Shown one piece after another: positions 1 to 13,711 of a DNA stretch of 64,000 nucleotides. Source of the DNA: Amylostereum areolatum (taxonomy: Eukaryota; Basidiomycota; Agaricomycetes; Russulales; Stereaceae); contig SAXG01000014.1 of NCBI GenBank assembly GCA_012932865.1, positions 1-64,000 on the forward strand. Reading direction: 5' to 3'. Made by a program: the position numbers and the translations under genes. Each line of letters begins with the position of its first letter. Within the stretch, counting starts at the first letter, position 1. The notes below the pieces were generated by a model. The model was given only the letters and a program-made list of their open reading frames with translations. It was not told the origin of the DNA and searched no databases.

Positions 1-3000
1 CCACCCATCTCCCCCAAAAGGGGAGACACGTATAGAAGGCTCGCGGAAACAAGACGTCCGCCATATCGCGCCAGCTGGTCTGTGCCGCGGACGTCAATCG
101 CAGGTGGCACCCAAAACCAAGGTTTTCGTGAAGCTTCATGGGACCATGGTGCCATTCGAGCCCAGTTGGATCGTGTGCATACGGATCGTTCTGGGGTCGT
201 GGGACGACCCTCAAACACTTTCAGAGCACGCGCTGGAGCTATGTACGTCGGTCAGGGAGCCATTGAAGGTGCGACCCACTTCGTTCTTGCACCTAGTAGT
301 GACTCGCCCGTGTGTAGCTCAGTGCGAAGGCGTACAAAGAGTCAAGTCTTCTGGCGACCATCGCTCCGGAGAATATCCTCATCACCTATGATGGGGCATG
401 GCCTCTGCGCGCGGGGGGCACTCGCGTTTTCGATGTCCTCGATTACGACGAAGCGTGTTATTGTAGCATCACCACTTCGCGAGTTTGTCGACCGATAACA
501 CCACATACAGGGTTACATGGCAGAGGGTCGTGTCCTCTCGAGCTGGAGTACTTCGCATCACCCCAAAACTGCTCAGCGACGCTCGGTCCTGCCCCGTCCT
601 ACATCAGCCTCCACGCGAGGCGTCGCGAAACTCTTGGGCGACATCGGGGACGTTATACATTTAGCTGGAGGGCTGGTTGCGCCTTATATGAGTCGCCCGG
701 ATCAAATAGTTCCTCGGTCGGCTGCAGTTCAGCCAAAGACTTCCTTGGGTCTCCCAAGCCCCTCACGAAATGTTCCAGCTTGGAGGACTGTTTATCCCGG
801 ACCGATTTTTTGTCTTTTTTTTTCTGCCCGAGATTGATACGTCACCAACGCCCGGGCCCGTCGCGCGAGGCCCCTCCGACCGCACGCGGACCCGTTCTGC
901 TAATCCTTCCCTCGCGCCTTGCAGGCGCAGCGAAATGTGCTGGAAGTCGATGATGGGGCTTGGATGGTTGATGCACTCATCCCCGCCACTCGCGACATGT
1001 ACGTCCAATGGGATGTGTGGAGGAGAGGCTTCAGAGTGGACGGCAAGAGGACCCCTATCGGATCGCCTTTGGGGACGATCTTTTTCGGTAGTCATCGCGC
1101 TCCACGGGAGGAGGTGTTCATCCTCTTTATTCGATGATTCGTGTTTAGTTCCCCCTTGTTGTTTCTTGGTGTGGCAACTCATGGCCTAACAACTTATTCC
1201 CTCCCGTGTGGCAGTTAGTATCTCATGCGCCTTCTGTTTTTCTTCACCGTTTATCTTGGCCGCTTTTCCTATTTCTCCTCCAGTGTCCGCGGCCTGTATA
1301 CCATACGCCTGTCTTGAATCACCCATCTTGGTGAAACTGCTGCAAGTCGGACTCCGGCGCTGTATGCGCCGCGAATGCGGCTGCTCTGGAAGTTCTCGTG
1401 TACTTGTCAGTGTCCATATCCGGCGGCTGTAGCGACGACTCGGAACATAAATCCTTCCGCTCTGAACCCCTCCGTCTCCACGCACGGCGAGGGGCACCGT
1501 TCCGCCTGAGCCGGGCGTCGCATCCCCCCCGTGTCCGATTGTGCGTCAGCGCCCTCCGCCCCTCAGTGTCGGTTTCACCCCGCCAGCGCAGTCTTCGTTG
1601 TCTGCTCACCGGTCTGGCCCCCCTGCCTTGGCTACCCCACCAGCTCTTCGTCCGCCAGTCCCGCTCCTAGAACCCGGTCCCCTCTTGCTTGGCCCACCAT
1701 TCACCTTGTGTTGCTGGCGCAGGTTGCGGTCCTTGAGCTCCGGCGCTACGATGGGTCCGGGCGAGCTCCTGGTCTCGCGGGTTCATGCTCGGAGCCGCAC
1801 CTGCCGTGCGTTCGTGGTGTCCTCTGTCGTGCCCGCTGGGGCACCCGTTCGGTTTCGGGGACTCCGCGTGGCTTAGGGGACGGGCGTTGGTTGGCGAGGC
1901 GGATAGGTGGCGACAAGACACGCCCGTGTGTGTGTTTTTTTGTTCCCCGGAGACCTCTCCACCACACGTATTATTGCACTTTGTGGATGACGACCCCTCC
2001 TTCGAGGGCGGTGGCTCCGCACCGATCCCTTTGGGTTGTCCGTCCTGAGACCGGAGTGCTATGTTCCCCTCCTAAAGTCGCAGATAAATCCGCCACTACG
2101 CGCCTGCCATGTGCGTCTGACTGTTGCCCCAGAAAGCCACTCATGTGTCAAATCTGGGCTGTGCCGGAACTCAGCCCCCCGTTATCCACCCCACTCTGCC
2201 GCTTAACGATACCAAGGTCGTAGGCAGCACTGGCCCACACGCGGCGTTGGTTTAGGCGACAACACACGTCGCTCACATGGGAGGAATCGTCGAGGGACCT
2301 ATCCAAGGTCCAACGTGTTGACGTGTTCAGGCCTGGTAGGACCCGCGGTTATTCCGAGGCGACGACTCACGAACCCCTCCTTGAGGTTGTCCACGCGCAC
2401 GACGGCCCGCCCTCGCGACCTTGTCCTACTGAGGCTATGGGTGCGATAGTACGCAGCTTCCAGTGTCTGTCTGGGGCGGGACGTTTACCCCCATATGTGT
2501 GACCCAGCGCGGACACGCTGGTCCAGTGCGCCGCCCATCCTCGGACGAGACTTTATCCGAAGACAGCCCGCGGAAAAAGGGCACCAAACTGCTCGTTCCA
2601 CACCAAAAAACCACCCCAAAAAATGCGCGGCCCCCCCAACGACTACCGAGAAATCCACAAGAAGACGTGCTCGACACCAGGCATCATCCTCCCAAAACAG
2701 AGAAGCCGATATTAGTCAGCACACCAACCTTATCTTCCAAAGGCAGCAACAATCCGAATGCTACAACCGACACGCCCCTTGTGTGCTGAATCGGTGTTCC
2801 TCATCTGTCATGAACCGAGAGTACAGACGCCGTGGCTCTGTGTACAGCGGGAAACATCGAGAGTCAGAACGGTCAATCATCACAGTCAAGACCTGGCGTT
2901 GGAAGGCTATTTCGGCGTGAGTTGAGCGCTCCACCAGGTCCCACTGTCCCCACATAGTCAGTGCACCCTGCCTTGCCATCACGTTGGGGCAAGGGTATAA

Positions 3001-5480
3001 ATCAGTCAAGCCCACCGGCACAGACCACCCCCTCTAACCCAAAAAGTTGCACCCCTCCAACCCCGTTATTGACCCCCCAACACACCCCCCCCAACCACAA
3101 ACCCCACCACACCAACAACGCATAAACTACCAAATGAACAAAACCCCACACAACTAAAAAGCAAATCAAAACAGCCACACCCCCCCTGCCTACTGTTCCA
3201 CAGAACAAAACCGTCGAGGGTACACCGTTTGGCCACCCCCGTCCCACGGGCACGGGTTGGGGCCGCACCGTTCGCATTCGCCTGACTCCTTTTGATTTCC
3301 GGCCACCTCGCCCTATGGATCACAAGCGAAGAAGCGCAGGACGTACGCCCGACCGTGAGCCCACTTCGTGGTGTCCGCCGTCAGCCTGGTCGGTGATGCG
3401 ACGTGCCAGTTAGCGGCAGCGGTCCCTAGTTGAGCGCCCCCTGGTTGCTTATGTACCTGTGTGGTGTCGAACAAGCGGGCCCGCGGTAAGGGTCGACCCT
3501 GCGCACGGGGAACGGCCTTGTCCCGTGCCGGGCGTCTCCCCAGCTCTGCACCCCGGGTGCCCGCGTTTTAGTCCCGCCGCGCTGGCGCGGAACGACAAAG
3601 ACCTGGGCACTCAGGCCGGCTGTCCTGCCGTTCGTCTGAGCCGTCCCGGCACGACTCGCGGCGCCCCCCCGCGACGCGCCTTGACACTGGAATAAACCCT
3701 GACATGAAGTCGGACGACAGGTCCGGCCCATCCAAAGTTTACGCGACGCCCCGGGTAGGTATGAAAAAACCGGCGGAGGCACCATATGACCACCCTGCAG
3801 AGGCCAGACGCCGGCCACCCAAAGAGCCACGACTGACCGCATGGCATAGCCGTAGAAGGTGCCCCCGTGGGCACAGGACAGAGTCCATTCAAGAGGTTCG
3901 TGCAGATCGCCCCGTGCCTACATCGGTTTTTCTTTTCTTTTTTTGGCTTTCGGGTGTCAGTTCCACCGACGAGTACGGCGAGAGGTGCCCCAGACCGGTC
4001 GTGGTACCGCCGCCGTAACGTCAGGTGGCAGCCCCGCCGCCACCAGACAGCCGCTCAGTACACTCGGCCTGCCCTTCCCCGGTTCGGGCGGGGACGGTAC
4101 CCACCAGCCAACCCAGGTGAAATCCTTCGAGGGGCCGTCGTGCGTACAAACAAGAACTAACGAGCATCAAACAACTACCACCACACGCTGGCCACCCAGA
4201 TGACGCGCATGACTCCCCATTGCACGCTCCCTGGTTCTCACGCCCACGCTTCGCTGAGACCCACAAAAACGTCCATGCGGGTGCGCCGCCCGTGCATTGC
4301 CAACCGTCGTTTCGCGCAACTCCGCATTGCTACTCCGAATTACTGCTCGAGAAACCCGCAAGACGCAACTACAGGTGAAAGAAATTGTTCGAGTTGCACC
4401 AAAGAACGCCCTTGCCGCGCCCCCGCGTTGAGTCGGGCTGTCGCCTCTTGGTCGGTGCGACTGTCCAACAAACGACCATCGTCAGCTTCACAACCTACAA
4501 CGGGCCACACACTTAGCCCTAAGCGAGGCACGAGAAAACCATAAGTGCACCGGCTGGGTCCCTAAACGCGCCTGCCTGCAGTGAGCCTGGCTACCGCCCA
4601 TGCAGTCCGTGCCACCCCGTGGCCGGCTGAACAAGGCTATGCACGACCCCCAGCGACCAGTACACAGTCGTAGCTGGCCGAATCCCGCGCTATCTGGCGG
4701 GGACCCCCCGTTGCACCGACCACGTTCGCCTCGACGATTACCAGAGCTGCCACACGACACGGAACCGTGCCAAAATCGGAACACATCTCCCTTCTACCGC
4801 GGGCCGTCACCGCACGCTCCTGCCACGCGGGCCCCCAAAAAGCCGAGCTAGAACCACCCAACCTGTGCGCAACCCACGCCGTCCCCGAGCGCCGGGAAGC
4901 CAGTCCGTGAGGCACGACCATCGAGAGCACCGTGAACCGCAACCCAGAGGCCGTTCTTCCGCCGCCCTCCCTTCCCTCGTCCGCGCCCTGTGGTCCGCCC
5001 TTACCTCCGGCACGCGCGCCTTGAACTCGCCTAGAATCCCTACGCACGCCCATGACCTTCCTCCGCTGACCCAGTGCGTCACCCTTTCCCCCGAAGCTTT
5101 GCGGGAGACGGGTTCTTTCCCATCCTTGCGGGTGCCACGGCCGTCCTTGGTCGTCCAAATTCCTGCATTATCGTTTAGCTCAGCACAATGTCTAAATGTC
5201 CCCCCAGATCGTTGGACACGCACTACCGGTACGGAGGGTCGGTCTGACTGACACCAAGCAAAACACAGCGATGTTCTGCACACCCGCACCCCAGAAGAGG
5301 ATGTGGCAAAACACGTAGGAATAAATACAAAACCCCCGTTAGTAAACCAGGTGGTGGGGGAGGGAGGGGTGGATTTGTCGCTGGACGTAGGACGCATGGG
5401 ATCTCAGGATTTGCACACCCACGAGCTGAGAGAGCCTCTGATGGTGAAGATAATTCCCTACTAAGGACGTGTGCGCGTCT
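1..5480. other. Gene-poor stretch without a supportable gene
   Basis: I see no exon chain, conserved domain or paralogue of the genes elsewhere in the window. Open frames are short, overlap on several strands and look like chance frames in G+C-rich sequence. About 3010-3200 the plus strand is almost only A and C, a strongly strand-asymmetric low-complexity tract. Frames near 100-400 faintly recall retroelement protein but not enough to call one. Confidence 0.5.
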
Positions 5481-5939
5481 TATAATGCAACGGTGACTAA
5501 GATGCGTGGTACTCAGCAGTCCGCGTCATACAAAAATGTCCCTCTTCGAACACGCGCGTCCACGCGGGATTGTGCGTAAGGTGGATCCAGAGATACAGAG
5601 GAGAAGGAAGGGGCTACGCATCAGACTTTCAGCCAAAACGAATAAGATCAGAGGTCGTCACGGATGCGGTACACCTTCAAAGAGTAAGTACTTAAAATGT
5701 TCAAGCAAGGCAGTCCCAGACTGATGAGAGATTCTCGAGGCCTCAACCCAAGGGCCGGGGGGGAGCAACATCCCCCGCGTACCACAACTACCACCCTGCT
5801 GGCAGCGCCGAGCGACAAAACCGGACGATAGGCCCAAGCAACCTTGCTGTCCGTTTTTAGCGCACCAGCGGGCCCGCTCCACGAGGTCCCTACCAGCAAA
5901 AGAGAAAATCTTTAGCTCCACAGCGCAGCCAAGCCCCAC

Positions 5940-7268
5940 CCACCCCATCGAATGCTGGCAGGCATGACCGTCGGTGATGAAGAGGGAATCGCCAAGAGGA
6001 TGTTCGGTCCGCAGGGGTGTAAACGGTCGCGTTTGCGTGGGCGGTGCCGAAGCGATCGGGCAAGAGTTTATGTTGGGAAAGGCGACTTCGGACCTGGGCG
6101 GCTGCGTGGGGTCTTCCGGTAGCGGCCTGTGATATTGGTTGTATTGACCCAGATGGTGACGGTTTCAGTCACGAAGTGGAATTGGGGGCTGGGTGTCAAA
6201 GGGAACTGGGGCAGTAGACGGCTATGGGTTTGGAGGACTAGGGTGTCGAGGAGGCACGGGGAGAAGCTTCAGGGTCTGTGAGTGTACGTAACGCACTCCG
6301 AGGGGACGACGGGCCGCACACGGTTTCCGGTTCGCGGGTCGAGGATGATAGGAAGGTTTGGTGAGGGTGCACTCGAAGCGTATTGGGTTACTGGCACGCC
6401 TCTGGAATCGAATCAAAAGTTTGGTTCGTGCAGTGGCAAGCGGCTTTTTTCTCTCACCCGTTGGTTGGGGATCGTATGAGGAAGGCCTTCGAGGAGGACT
6501 GGAGCCGCGTGGTGGGGAGTCACCAAAGTTGGACGAAACGGTGGTGCCGTTTGTTTGTCAAACGGTCGAAACCGGTTTATGGTCGTCGTGAGCAATAGCG
6601 CGTGCACGCAAGAACGCATACTGTCTCGCATCGGCTCTCTTCAACATGGTCCTACAAGTGGGTCATGTGTAACGTACATCGAAAAGCGACGTTTACACGA
6701 ACCTCGAGATTACGGGTAAGGTATTATAAGGAGTCTTCGATTGAGCCAGATGAAAAAGGGTGCTGGGGGTTGGAACCTGGTCCGATCAACCCGTGGATAG
6801 GAAATGAGTCTGGGGTGGATTGAGATGGGTCCATGCGGTGTCGAGCGTGTCCTGCTTCCCCAGCTTCAGTAGTTGGTGTGTCGGCATACTGCAAGGACTC
6901 CCCCGTCTTCAGCGCATCTAGACCCTCTCTCCGCTTCGTACCAATAACGCCCTCATCTCGTCGAACCACGATTCATCGCACCGAACGCGCCCCGCAAACG
7001 GCTCCTCACTAGATATGCGCGCGCGGAAGTGCCATCCGTTTATGGGTACCATAGTCGAGTGGGGTCGTGAGAATCCGCCCGCGATTCTCGACGCTGCTTG
7101 CCTGAATCGATGCTGATCCCGTCGCCCGAGTTTCGATGCGCTCCTGGATCCGACCACGGACCCCGGCCGTACTGAGTGGGTCTCTATGGTTGGGAATGCG
7201 CAGATGAACGCGCGCCGTGGTGGTGGGGGACAGGAAGAGGAAATTAAAAGGCCGGGTGGCTCGTTCAT
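5940..7268 (-). pseudogene. Broken RING-type protein gene, copy R1
   Basis: This is a decayed relative of the gene at 60944-62118. The probable start codon is the ATG complementary to 7266-7268. The middle (6660-6900) matches the conserved block around 61540-61700. A degraded RING segment lies about 5950-6070, where the reading resembles the CPI-FG...NATV-TPCGH pattern but with frameshifts and lost cysteines. No continuous frame remains. The intact family would be an E3 ubiquitin ligase-like protein with a C-terminal RING finger. Here it is a relic, divergent to the membrane-gene relic that follows. The assignment rests on comparison with the two other copies in this window. Confidence 0.55.
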
Positions 7269-7789
7269 GGGAAGAAAGGTGTTGGTGAGTGTTATAGAGG
7301 CGTGTGGATTGCAAGTTACCACGCTAAGCCAGAGTAGTAAGAGTCTTGATGAATCACGTGATCTTATGGCGCCGGAGGCAACTTGGAATTATCAAGTTCT
7401 CGCCCCACTTTACCCCACGGTTATGCCCACTGGCGCGGACCCCTCTGGGACATACCATGCTTTATAAGCACAGCTTCTTCAGAAAACCTACCGAAGGCAG
7501 CATGTGTCATCACATCGGGATTTGTTGACCAACGTGGACGTTGCTTGACACCGCGATGTGATCAAGTCGCGTACTGAATCCGGATAGAACTTGTCGGGGC
7601 TACAACAGGTGTTTGAGGAGCTTTTATGGGGTAAGCAATATCTGCATTCTATCTAATTATAATATGTGACTGGACGAGTGCCTTTAGATGTCGTTGCAGG
7701 GCTGGCCGGAAGACACATACAAGTACACTCCACATCTGGCCGGAGAGTCATAAGTATCCACCTCGGACGAGTCCTGCTTTCTATCCAGG

Positions 7790-9300
7790 TTCCAACCATT
7801 ATGGAGTTCCTATTCTTCCGTGGTAGTGGAATCGACATATTTCGGTGGAGCATATTTTCCATCCCGTCGTCGATTCGTATAACACCAGTCCCGGTTGAAG
7901 GTGTCTTTACCGCTCCTCCATCTTCATTCGCCTTGGATCCTGTTGTGTCGTGCTTCTCCCCAGTTGTTCAGCCTCCGATTCCAACTCTTACGTCCCCCCA
8001 CCTTTTTTTCAGTCCCCCGCAAAGTCTAAATTTCTCGGCCACAGTAAAGGCCTCAGCCTCGCTGCGCGACCCTATACATTTAATGCCTGCTGGGCAACGT
8101 GACACTGGGCCCTTGTTTCAAAGCATGAGGATGAAACTGACCAATGCCCCCCCAGGGGCGCTGCTCCCTCATCAAACGTGGAGAAGTATCCTTCCTTCCA
8201 CTCCTCGTCTTATCCAGCCCATCTCCGATTTAGATCATTTTCTCAGCAACACCCATCGTCTTTCTGGAGAGCATGGATTTTTTGCTCGTAGCGGGGCGCG
8301 TCTTTCGAACAGTATATTCGATTTTTTCCTACTTCCTGGGTACGATCAGTGGAGTTCTACGCCTCGTCAGGAGGTGTACCCAACCGAATGATACTACTTG
8401 CAGCGTGATGAAGTAATTATCCATAGTGGTAGCGTTATTCAAAACTGTGGCTCCTCACCCCAGTTTTCGACTTTGGAGTCCAATTTTTGTCAGCGCGTAT
8501 TTGTACTTGGACACGTAATGGGACTTTCCCTTTGTCCTTTTTCGTGGACCCACGAACGTCGTAATGGGGCGCACATCGGTCATCGGACCACACAGGCAAT
8601 GGGTACATATCATTGGCCCTTTTGTGTTTTTCCTTTCCCTTGGACGTACATTTGAGAAAAATATCATCTAATCAGGCAGCACAGACGCCTTGGTCCGGGA
8701 CTTATATCCACACGTAGGAAATGCGCGGGAACTCGCGCGAGAAGCCTAGGCTTGTGTCGTCGATCAGTGGATTGTCGCCAGTTTATAACCTACTGGGGGG
8801 TCCCCCCGTACATTTTTCTATCTCGAAGTTAGTTTTTCCTGAGAAAACTGCAACGAGACCTTCCTTGACTGTAACAAGCATTGCTTTACAAGCCTTCACC
8901 GACTTGGATTCCCAATACGACAGTAGGGGAAAACACATGTTGATGGAGGCCTATAATTTCAGCCTTTCCTAGTACGTACTTTATCTCGCGTGCGACAAAA
9001 GGTGGTGGGCATGAACTGAGGCGACCATCCTCTCTTCACGGGTATATATCCGAATGGTAAAGTCCCGTGGATTTTTTGTCCCTGCCTTTGACGTAAACGC
9101 AATTGCGACCCGCATCACATACAGTCACAAAAACATAACCCACCCGCGTCCCACCGCGAAATCCCCCTCCCGGTCGCATCACTCCGCACAGGATGCCCAT
9201 TACAGGTCGGGCGGAGTACTCAGATGAGTCGATCCTTCCTCATCGGGGACGGGTCTCCATGTTGGATGTCTGCGGGGGGAGAGCGACGAGAATGAGGATT
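7790..9300 (+). pseudogene. Broken seven-span membrane protein gene, copy M0
   Basis: This is the decayed counterpart of the intact gene at 12200-13711. Recognisable pieces are the segment about 8500-8660 (counterpart of the transmembrane exon at 12920-13034), 8670-8760 (counterpart of the loop exon with the QHRRLIRDHL and TRAEKVMA motifs) and 9045-9190 (counterpart of the last exon starting GIYPTIVI). Stops and frameshifts interrupt every exon, so no membrane protein can be made. A 241-residue open frame at 7666-8391 runs across supposed intron and exon positions and is not taken as a gene. Confidence 0.6.
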
Positions 9301-10549
9301 CATGACACGGCGCGGCGGGCTGAGTTGGAAAAACACTTGTAGAGCTGAGGTCGAGTTCTGGGTCACCTTCGACACTTTACGGAAGCTGCGAAGGGTTGTT
9401 GTTAACCTTCCATTCTTGAACCGAAGACGCTTCATGGACGTCAGCATTCCACAAACTAAATATTCCATTACAAGGCCAGGTTTGTGTGGATCTCGAGTCC
9501 GGAATGCCGGCTGTTGCTTCTCCACCACCACAATCATCATCATTATTGGCCTCCGGACACGAAGCCCATGCTTTTCGTGAAATCCCTTCCCTCATCCTCG
9601 TGACGCCTTCAGCTCATTCCCCCGTCCCATTACGCATGCATACATTGTCCATGGAATTCTCGTCCAACGCATTTCGCTGCGAAGGTAATTCCAATGGCAT
9701 CTGGAGAATGCGTACTTTCATTGTTGTTACCTAACAACATTTCCCAACCCCACCCCCTGGCCTTGCATGATCCCTACCCTCGTCCCTTGGGCATATTTTC
9801 CGTTTTCCCTTAGTGAAGCCCCACGTAGTTCGATTATTCAAAGCATTTCCCTCCTGGTAAAATTGACGATAAAATTTCTTGGTGCTTCATCAGAATAAGC
9901 GTACATGTATGCCATTTCCAAAGCGAGAACCGAAGAGAACAAGGTCCTGTCCTAGAGTTCGCGGTTTTTCTGCCCCCCACGACCCATCATAGTCAACGCA
10001 TCTCTCCTAGTCCGACCCGATGTCAAAGTTGCGCGCGTTCACATTCATGCGTCATGTCATGGTGCATATTTAAATAAGATGTAGGCGGGCTAATCACACG
10101 AACCAGTGATCGTGGTCTTGTTGGCCTTTTTTTGAACGGAGTTGGAGTGGGGGTGCTCAGTGGCCGCGGCGCCCACAAGGGCATGGCCCCTGTGAATAAA
10201 ACATTCACGGCCCTTATCAAAGTACCCTAGGAGCGAGGAGTGGAGGAACGGAGCAATGCGAGGTCGGACAATAGGCAGCCTGCTTCACGGAAACTGATTG
10301 AAACGTTAAGACCCCACCGGACGCTGCACAGGTTGAACGTCAGAGCCAAGAAACGGCGAACAGATACAGGCACAGCATCGTTCACAAGGCCAATCCACCC
10401 CAATGAAGGACATCGCCCCGCATCCAATCCACCCCGACAGCGCCGGCGGACAAACGGACATCTAAAACAAAAGGAGCCCTTCGAGCACTGTTGAAACAAC
10501 CACAAGGCAAAGCGCACCACCCCTATGCGCATGTTGGTAAGTTGACCGC

Positions 10550-11650
10550 GGATCAAGAGGATTCGCCGCAATCGCAGGGTGTGACGGCGCCCGTTCGCAG
10601 CGGTAGAAGGTGAGTAAGACAGGATAGGTAGGAGTAATTAGCGGTTTTGGGATTGGGGTCGCGCTGGTAGTGATGGTGAAGGTTTGTTCGGGAGGTAGGA
10701 TGTGGGCGGTTGATGTAAAGCGAGACGGAGTAGAAGACAGGTGATCGAAGGAGGAGTGGACACGGCGGCGAACCACTACGTGCGAGACGAGAGCCCGCCA
10801 CCGCGTTCACGTCGGCATCAGGAATGAGAACGTTAAGGCTGGTGAGGGTGACTGAAGCGTGTTGCTATCGCGCCCTTGAGCTACATCCAAAATTGCGGTG
10901 GTGATAGCGGCGGTGGTGTGGTGTTATAAGGAAGGTCCGCGGAGGAGGATGACGCCGATAGTAGTGACGGTCTCAAGGTAGACAACGGCGATCACGGTGG
11001 TTCAAAACGCTTTATGTCCTTGAGTATACCTCAGCGCATGCGCAGAGCAAAGACTGTCACGCATCGCGTCTCTCGATACGTCCTACAGGTGGCGTCAGTG
11101 TAATGTACATCAAAAAAACGGCGTCCTCGCGTACCTCATAGATTACGGAAGGGCATATGGAATCTTCGTAGTGACTTGAGCGAGATGAAAGGGTGCTAGT
11201 AGTCGAACCTTCGTCAGATCCAGCCAGTGGATGAGAATGCGTTAGGTGGCTTACGCTTGTCGACGCGTCGTCCTGCTCCAGCTTCAGTCGTTTGTGTGGT
11301 CGGCCCTCCTCGAGAATCCCGTCTTCATCGCCACCCAACTCCCCGATAAAGCCCTCATCTCCAGACTCCACCTAACCACGATTCTTCGCCCGAAGGCCCC
11401 AACAACCCCTCCTCCTCGAACTGCGCCGCGCGGAGATCCATCTCGTCTTCTGGGTCGAAAGACGAGTCCCGCAATTTCAGAGTGCTGCTCAGCCTTGAGC
11501 TCGATGCTGATCCCGTCGCCGAGTTCAACGCGCTCCGACTCGGAGTCCTGGATCCAGTGCTGTATGTCCTTCTTCTGCTTTCTGCTTCGGGCGGCGCGTG
11601 GTCGTCGGGATCGGAAGAGGGGAGTCGAGAGCCGCGCTTGGGTCGTTCAT
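10550..11650 (-). pseudogene. Broken RING-type protein gene, copy R2
   Basis: The start codon would be complementary to 11648-11650, opening MNDPSAALDSPLPIPTT, which matches MSDQSAILDFPCPVPTT in copy R3. The acidic middle with the motif EEGRPHKRLKLEQDD (about 11260-11310) is shared with R3. The RING-coding part is reduced to a faint match about 10550-10620. Frameshifts separate these blocks. The family looks like a RING E3 ligase with a basic KRLKLE nuclear-signal-like stretch. This copy lies head-to-head with the intact membrane gene at 12200. Confidence 0.6.
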
Positions 11651-12199
11651 GGGAAATGTAACGCGATGGTGAGAAACTTTGCTATATAGCGATATGGGTG
11701 GGACAAGCAAGGGTGTCCGACTCTGTCGGTAAAACCAAGGCCGGATTGACCGAGGATCATGTGATGACACAGCCCGAGGCCGCCGCCGCATCTACTGTAA
11801 CTCAGTCTCTAATTTTGCTGCTCTCGCACCTTTCCAAACTTTTGACGCAAAAGAAACCATCTGACCGTCATACTCCTCACCGTCTCGGAGCACAGATCTT
11901 CCACAAGCGTGCAAAGCAACGACATGCCAATCACATCTGGTTTTTTTGACCATCCTAGAGATTGCTTGGCACAGCATCCATGCAACGGCGATGTGTATTC
12001 AGGTTGAGTACAACAGGTGCTCAGACAGGAGCTTTTGTACAACTTTCATAGGTAAGAAACCTTTCTCGTCGGTGACTGACGGATGTGTATTTGTAGACGC
12101 CGCTGCATAGGCTGGCAGAAGATACATATAAGTACACCCCACAGTTGACCGGGAAGTATCCTCATGAGGTACCCCTGCTTCTGCTAAATATCCGTCATC

Positions 12200-13711
12200 A
12201 TGTTTTTTTCTCGCGAGGTGACGTCAACGAACAGTGTCTGCAGCATACTTCCTGCAGTCCTATTTGAAACGGCACTTTTTGGTGAGCTATATCGTTATTC
12301 TTTTCGTATGTAGCTGACACTGGTCGGGAAGGCATCTTCACCCTGCTCGTCGCCATTTCGACTTGGATCCTGATGTACTACGTGATTCTCTTGATCCTCG
12401 TGTTCAGTTCTCACCTCCCCACCTCCTTTTAGTCGCAAAGGTTTCAACTCTCTGTCGACAAAGGCTATGCTCGCTGCCACCCTCGTAATGTATGCCGCTG
12501 CAACGGTTCACTGGGCTTCGCAGCTCGACCTTTTCCTTATCCTTCAGAAAGACGCGCAACTCGTGCAAATGATTTGCGATGATATCTTTTTCTTCTCTTC
12601 ATCTGGTGGTTCTACCGTCTCGACCGTGTTTCATCAATGCGCGTCTTCGGCGATGCTTTCCGTCAACGTGAGCCGGGCTTTCCATCCACTTTTTCTTCTA
12701 GCATCTCACTGGTCTTATTTAGATCATTCTTAGCGACACTATCGTCCTCTGGAGGGCGTGGATCCTGCGTAGCGGGCGCGCCCTTCGAACGCTTTCTATC
12801 CTCTTACTCCTGGGCACAATCGGTCAGCATCTACGTCGTAACTTGATATATATGTCGGCGCGTCGCACTGACAGTCTCGAAGGCACATCTGCATTGGATA
12901 CTGCCTTGAACCGTGCCAGTGCTAACGTCCTGTTCGGCCAATCATTTAACGAAAACCCTATGGGCATTTTCGTTTTTCCCGTTCTCGTGGACCACAAACA
13001 TATATGCAGCATCGGTTATCGGCTACAAGGCATGGTAGCTATCATCACCTTCAGATTCTCATCCCTAACGTACACTGACATCATACCCAGGCAGCATAGA
13101 CGCCTTATTCGGGACCATCTCCAACATGGAAATGCGCGAACTCGCGCGGAGAAGGTCATGGCTTTGTTTGTTGAATCAGGCCTGGTGTATTGTTCGCTGT
13201 GGGTAGGTCATTTCATTTCATTTTTTGAGATCAACGCTTACCGAAATACCACTCCGAGGCCTTCCTGACTGCGAACGCAGTCATCCAGGTGTTTGCTTTG
13301 ATACCAAATTCACAATCTGGAGCTCGACTCATCACAGCCGGGAATGTATTTGTAGATAAGGGCTTGATCCAGCTCATCGTACGTGCTCTCACTGTGCAAG
13401 TATGAACGAACTGATGGACATATCTCCGTCAGGGTATATATCCGACGATTGTGATCATCCTTGTCTCCCTTGATATGGCGCATTGCGACCGCAACTTCAC
13501 ATACGGCAAATCCATTCCCGTCCCATCGGAAATCCCCCTCCGGCGCATCACCGTCAACACACAAAACATCACGGCAAGTCGGGCGAAAACTGAATTCGAG
13601 TCAATAATTCTCGTCGGAGACAGTTTCTCTACCGTTGGATCGTTTATGGAGAGCGACGAGAGCCAAGAGCATGGAAACGAACGGCAAGTTGGACTTGAAA
13701 AGGTTGTGTAA
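12200..13711 (+). CDS. Seven-span membrane protein of an agaric family, M1
   Basis: The model has eight exons: 12200-12281, 12332-12374, 12433-12667, 12723-12822, 12920-13034, 13091-13202, 13289-13378 and 13433-13711, giving 351 residues. All junctions are GT-AG and the phases match those of the paralogue at 17189-18773; exon 2 is 43 nt and exon 6 is 112 nt in both. Hydrophobic segments alternate with loops. Hallmarks are MYAAATVHW, LSDTIVLWRAW, a W-T-N-I-Y-A-A segment, the loop HRRLIRDHL followed by TRAEKVMALFVESG, and a last span starting GIYPTIVIILV. This is a very common but uncharacterised agaric integral-membrane family; transport or receptor roles are unproven. The start is the first in-frame ATG. 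Confidence 0.75.

Larger units (their letters stand above)
5480..9750. repeat. Decayed first copy of a tandem RING/7TM duplication
   Basis: This segment aligns by eye along its length with about 10000-14100 at an offset of about 4.4-4.5 kb. Matching landmarks include 7190-7290 with 11590-11680, 7500-7630 with 11930-12045, 8650-8760 with 13085-13200, 9040-9190 with 13425-13560 and 9430-9560 with 13930-14070. It carries the same two genes in the same divergent arrangement, but indels and stops are scattered through both, so it is the older or less constrained copy. Confidence 0.75.

Noticed and set aside
100..480. Possible degraded copia-type integrase (VHTD..G segment)
   Set aside because: Only a few residues match and no reverse transcriptase or LTRs are seen.
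1531..2223. 230-residue plus-strand frame in the gene-poor start
   Set aside because: It is Pro/Arg/Ser-rich with no domain and overlaps several other frames; typical of G+C-rich noncoding DNA.
7666..8391. 241-residue plus-strand frame
   Set aside because: It runs through intron and exon positions of the decayed membrane gene M0; its openness is accidental.
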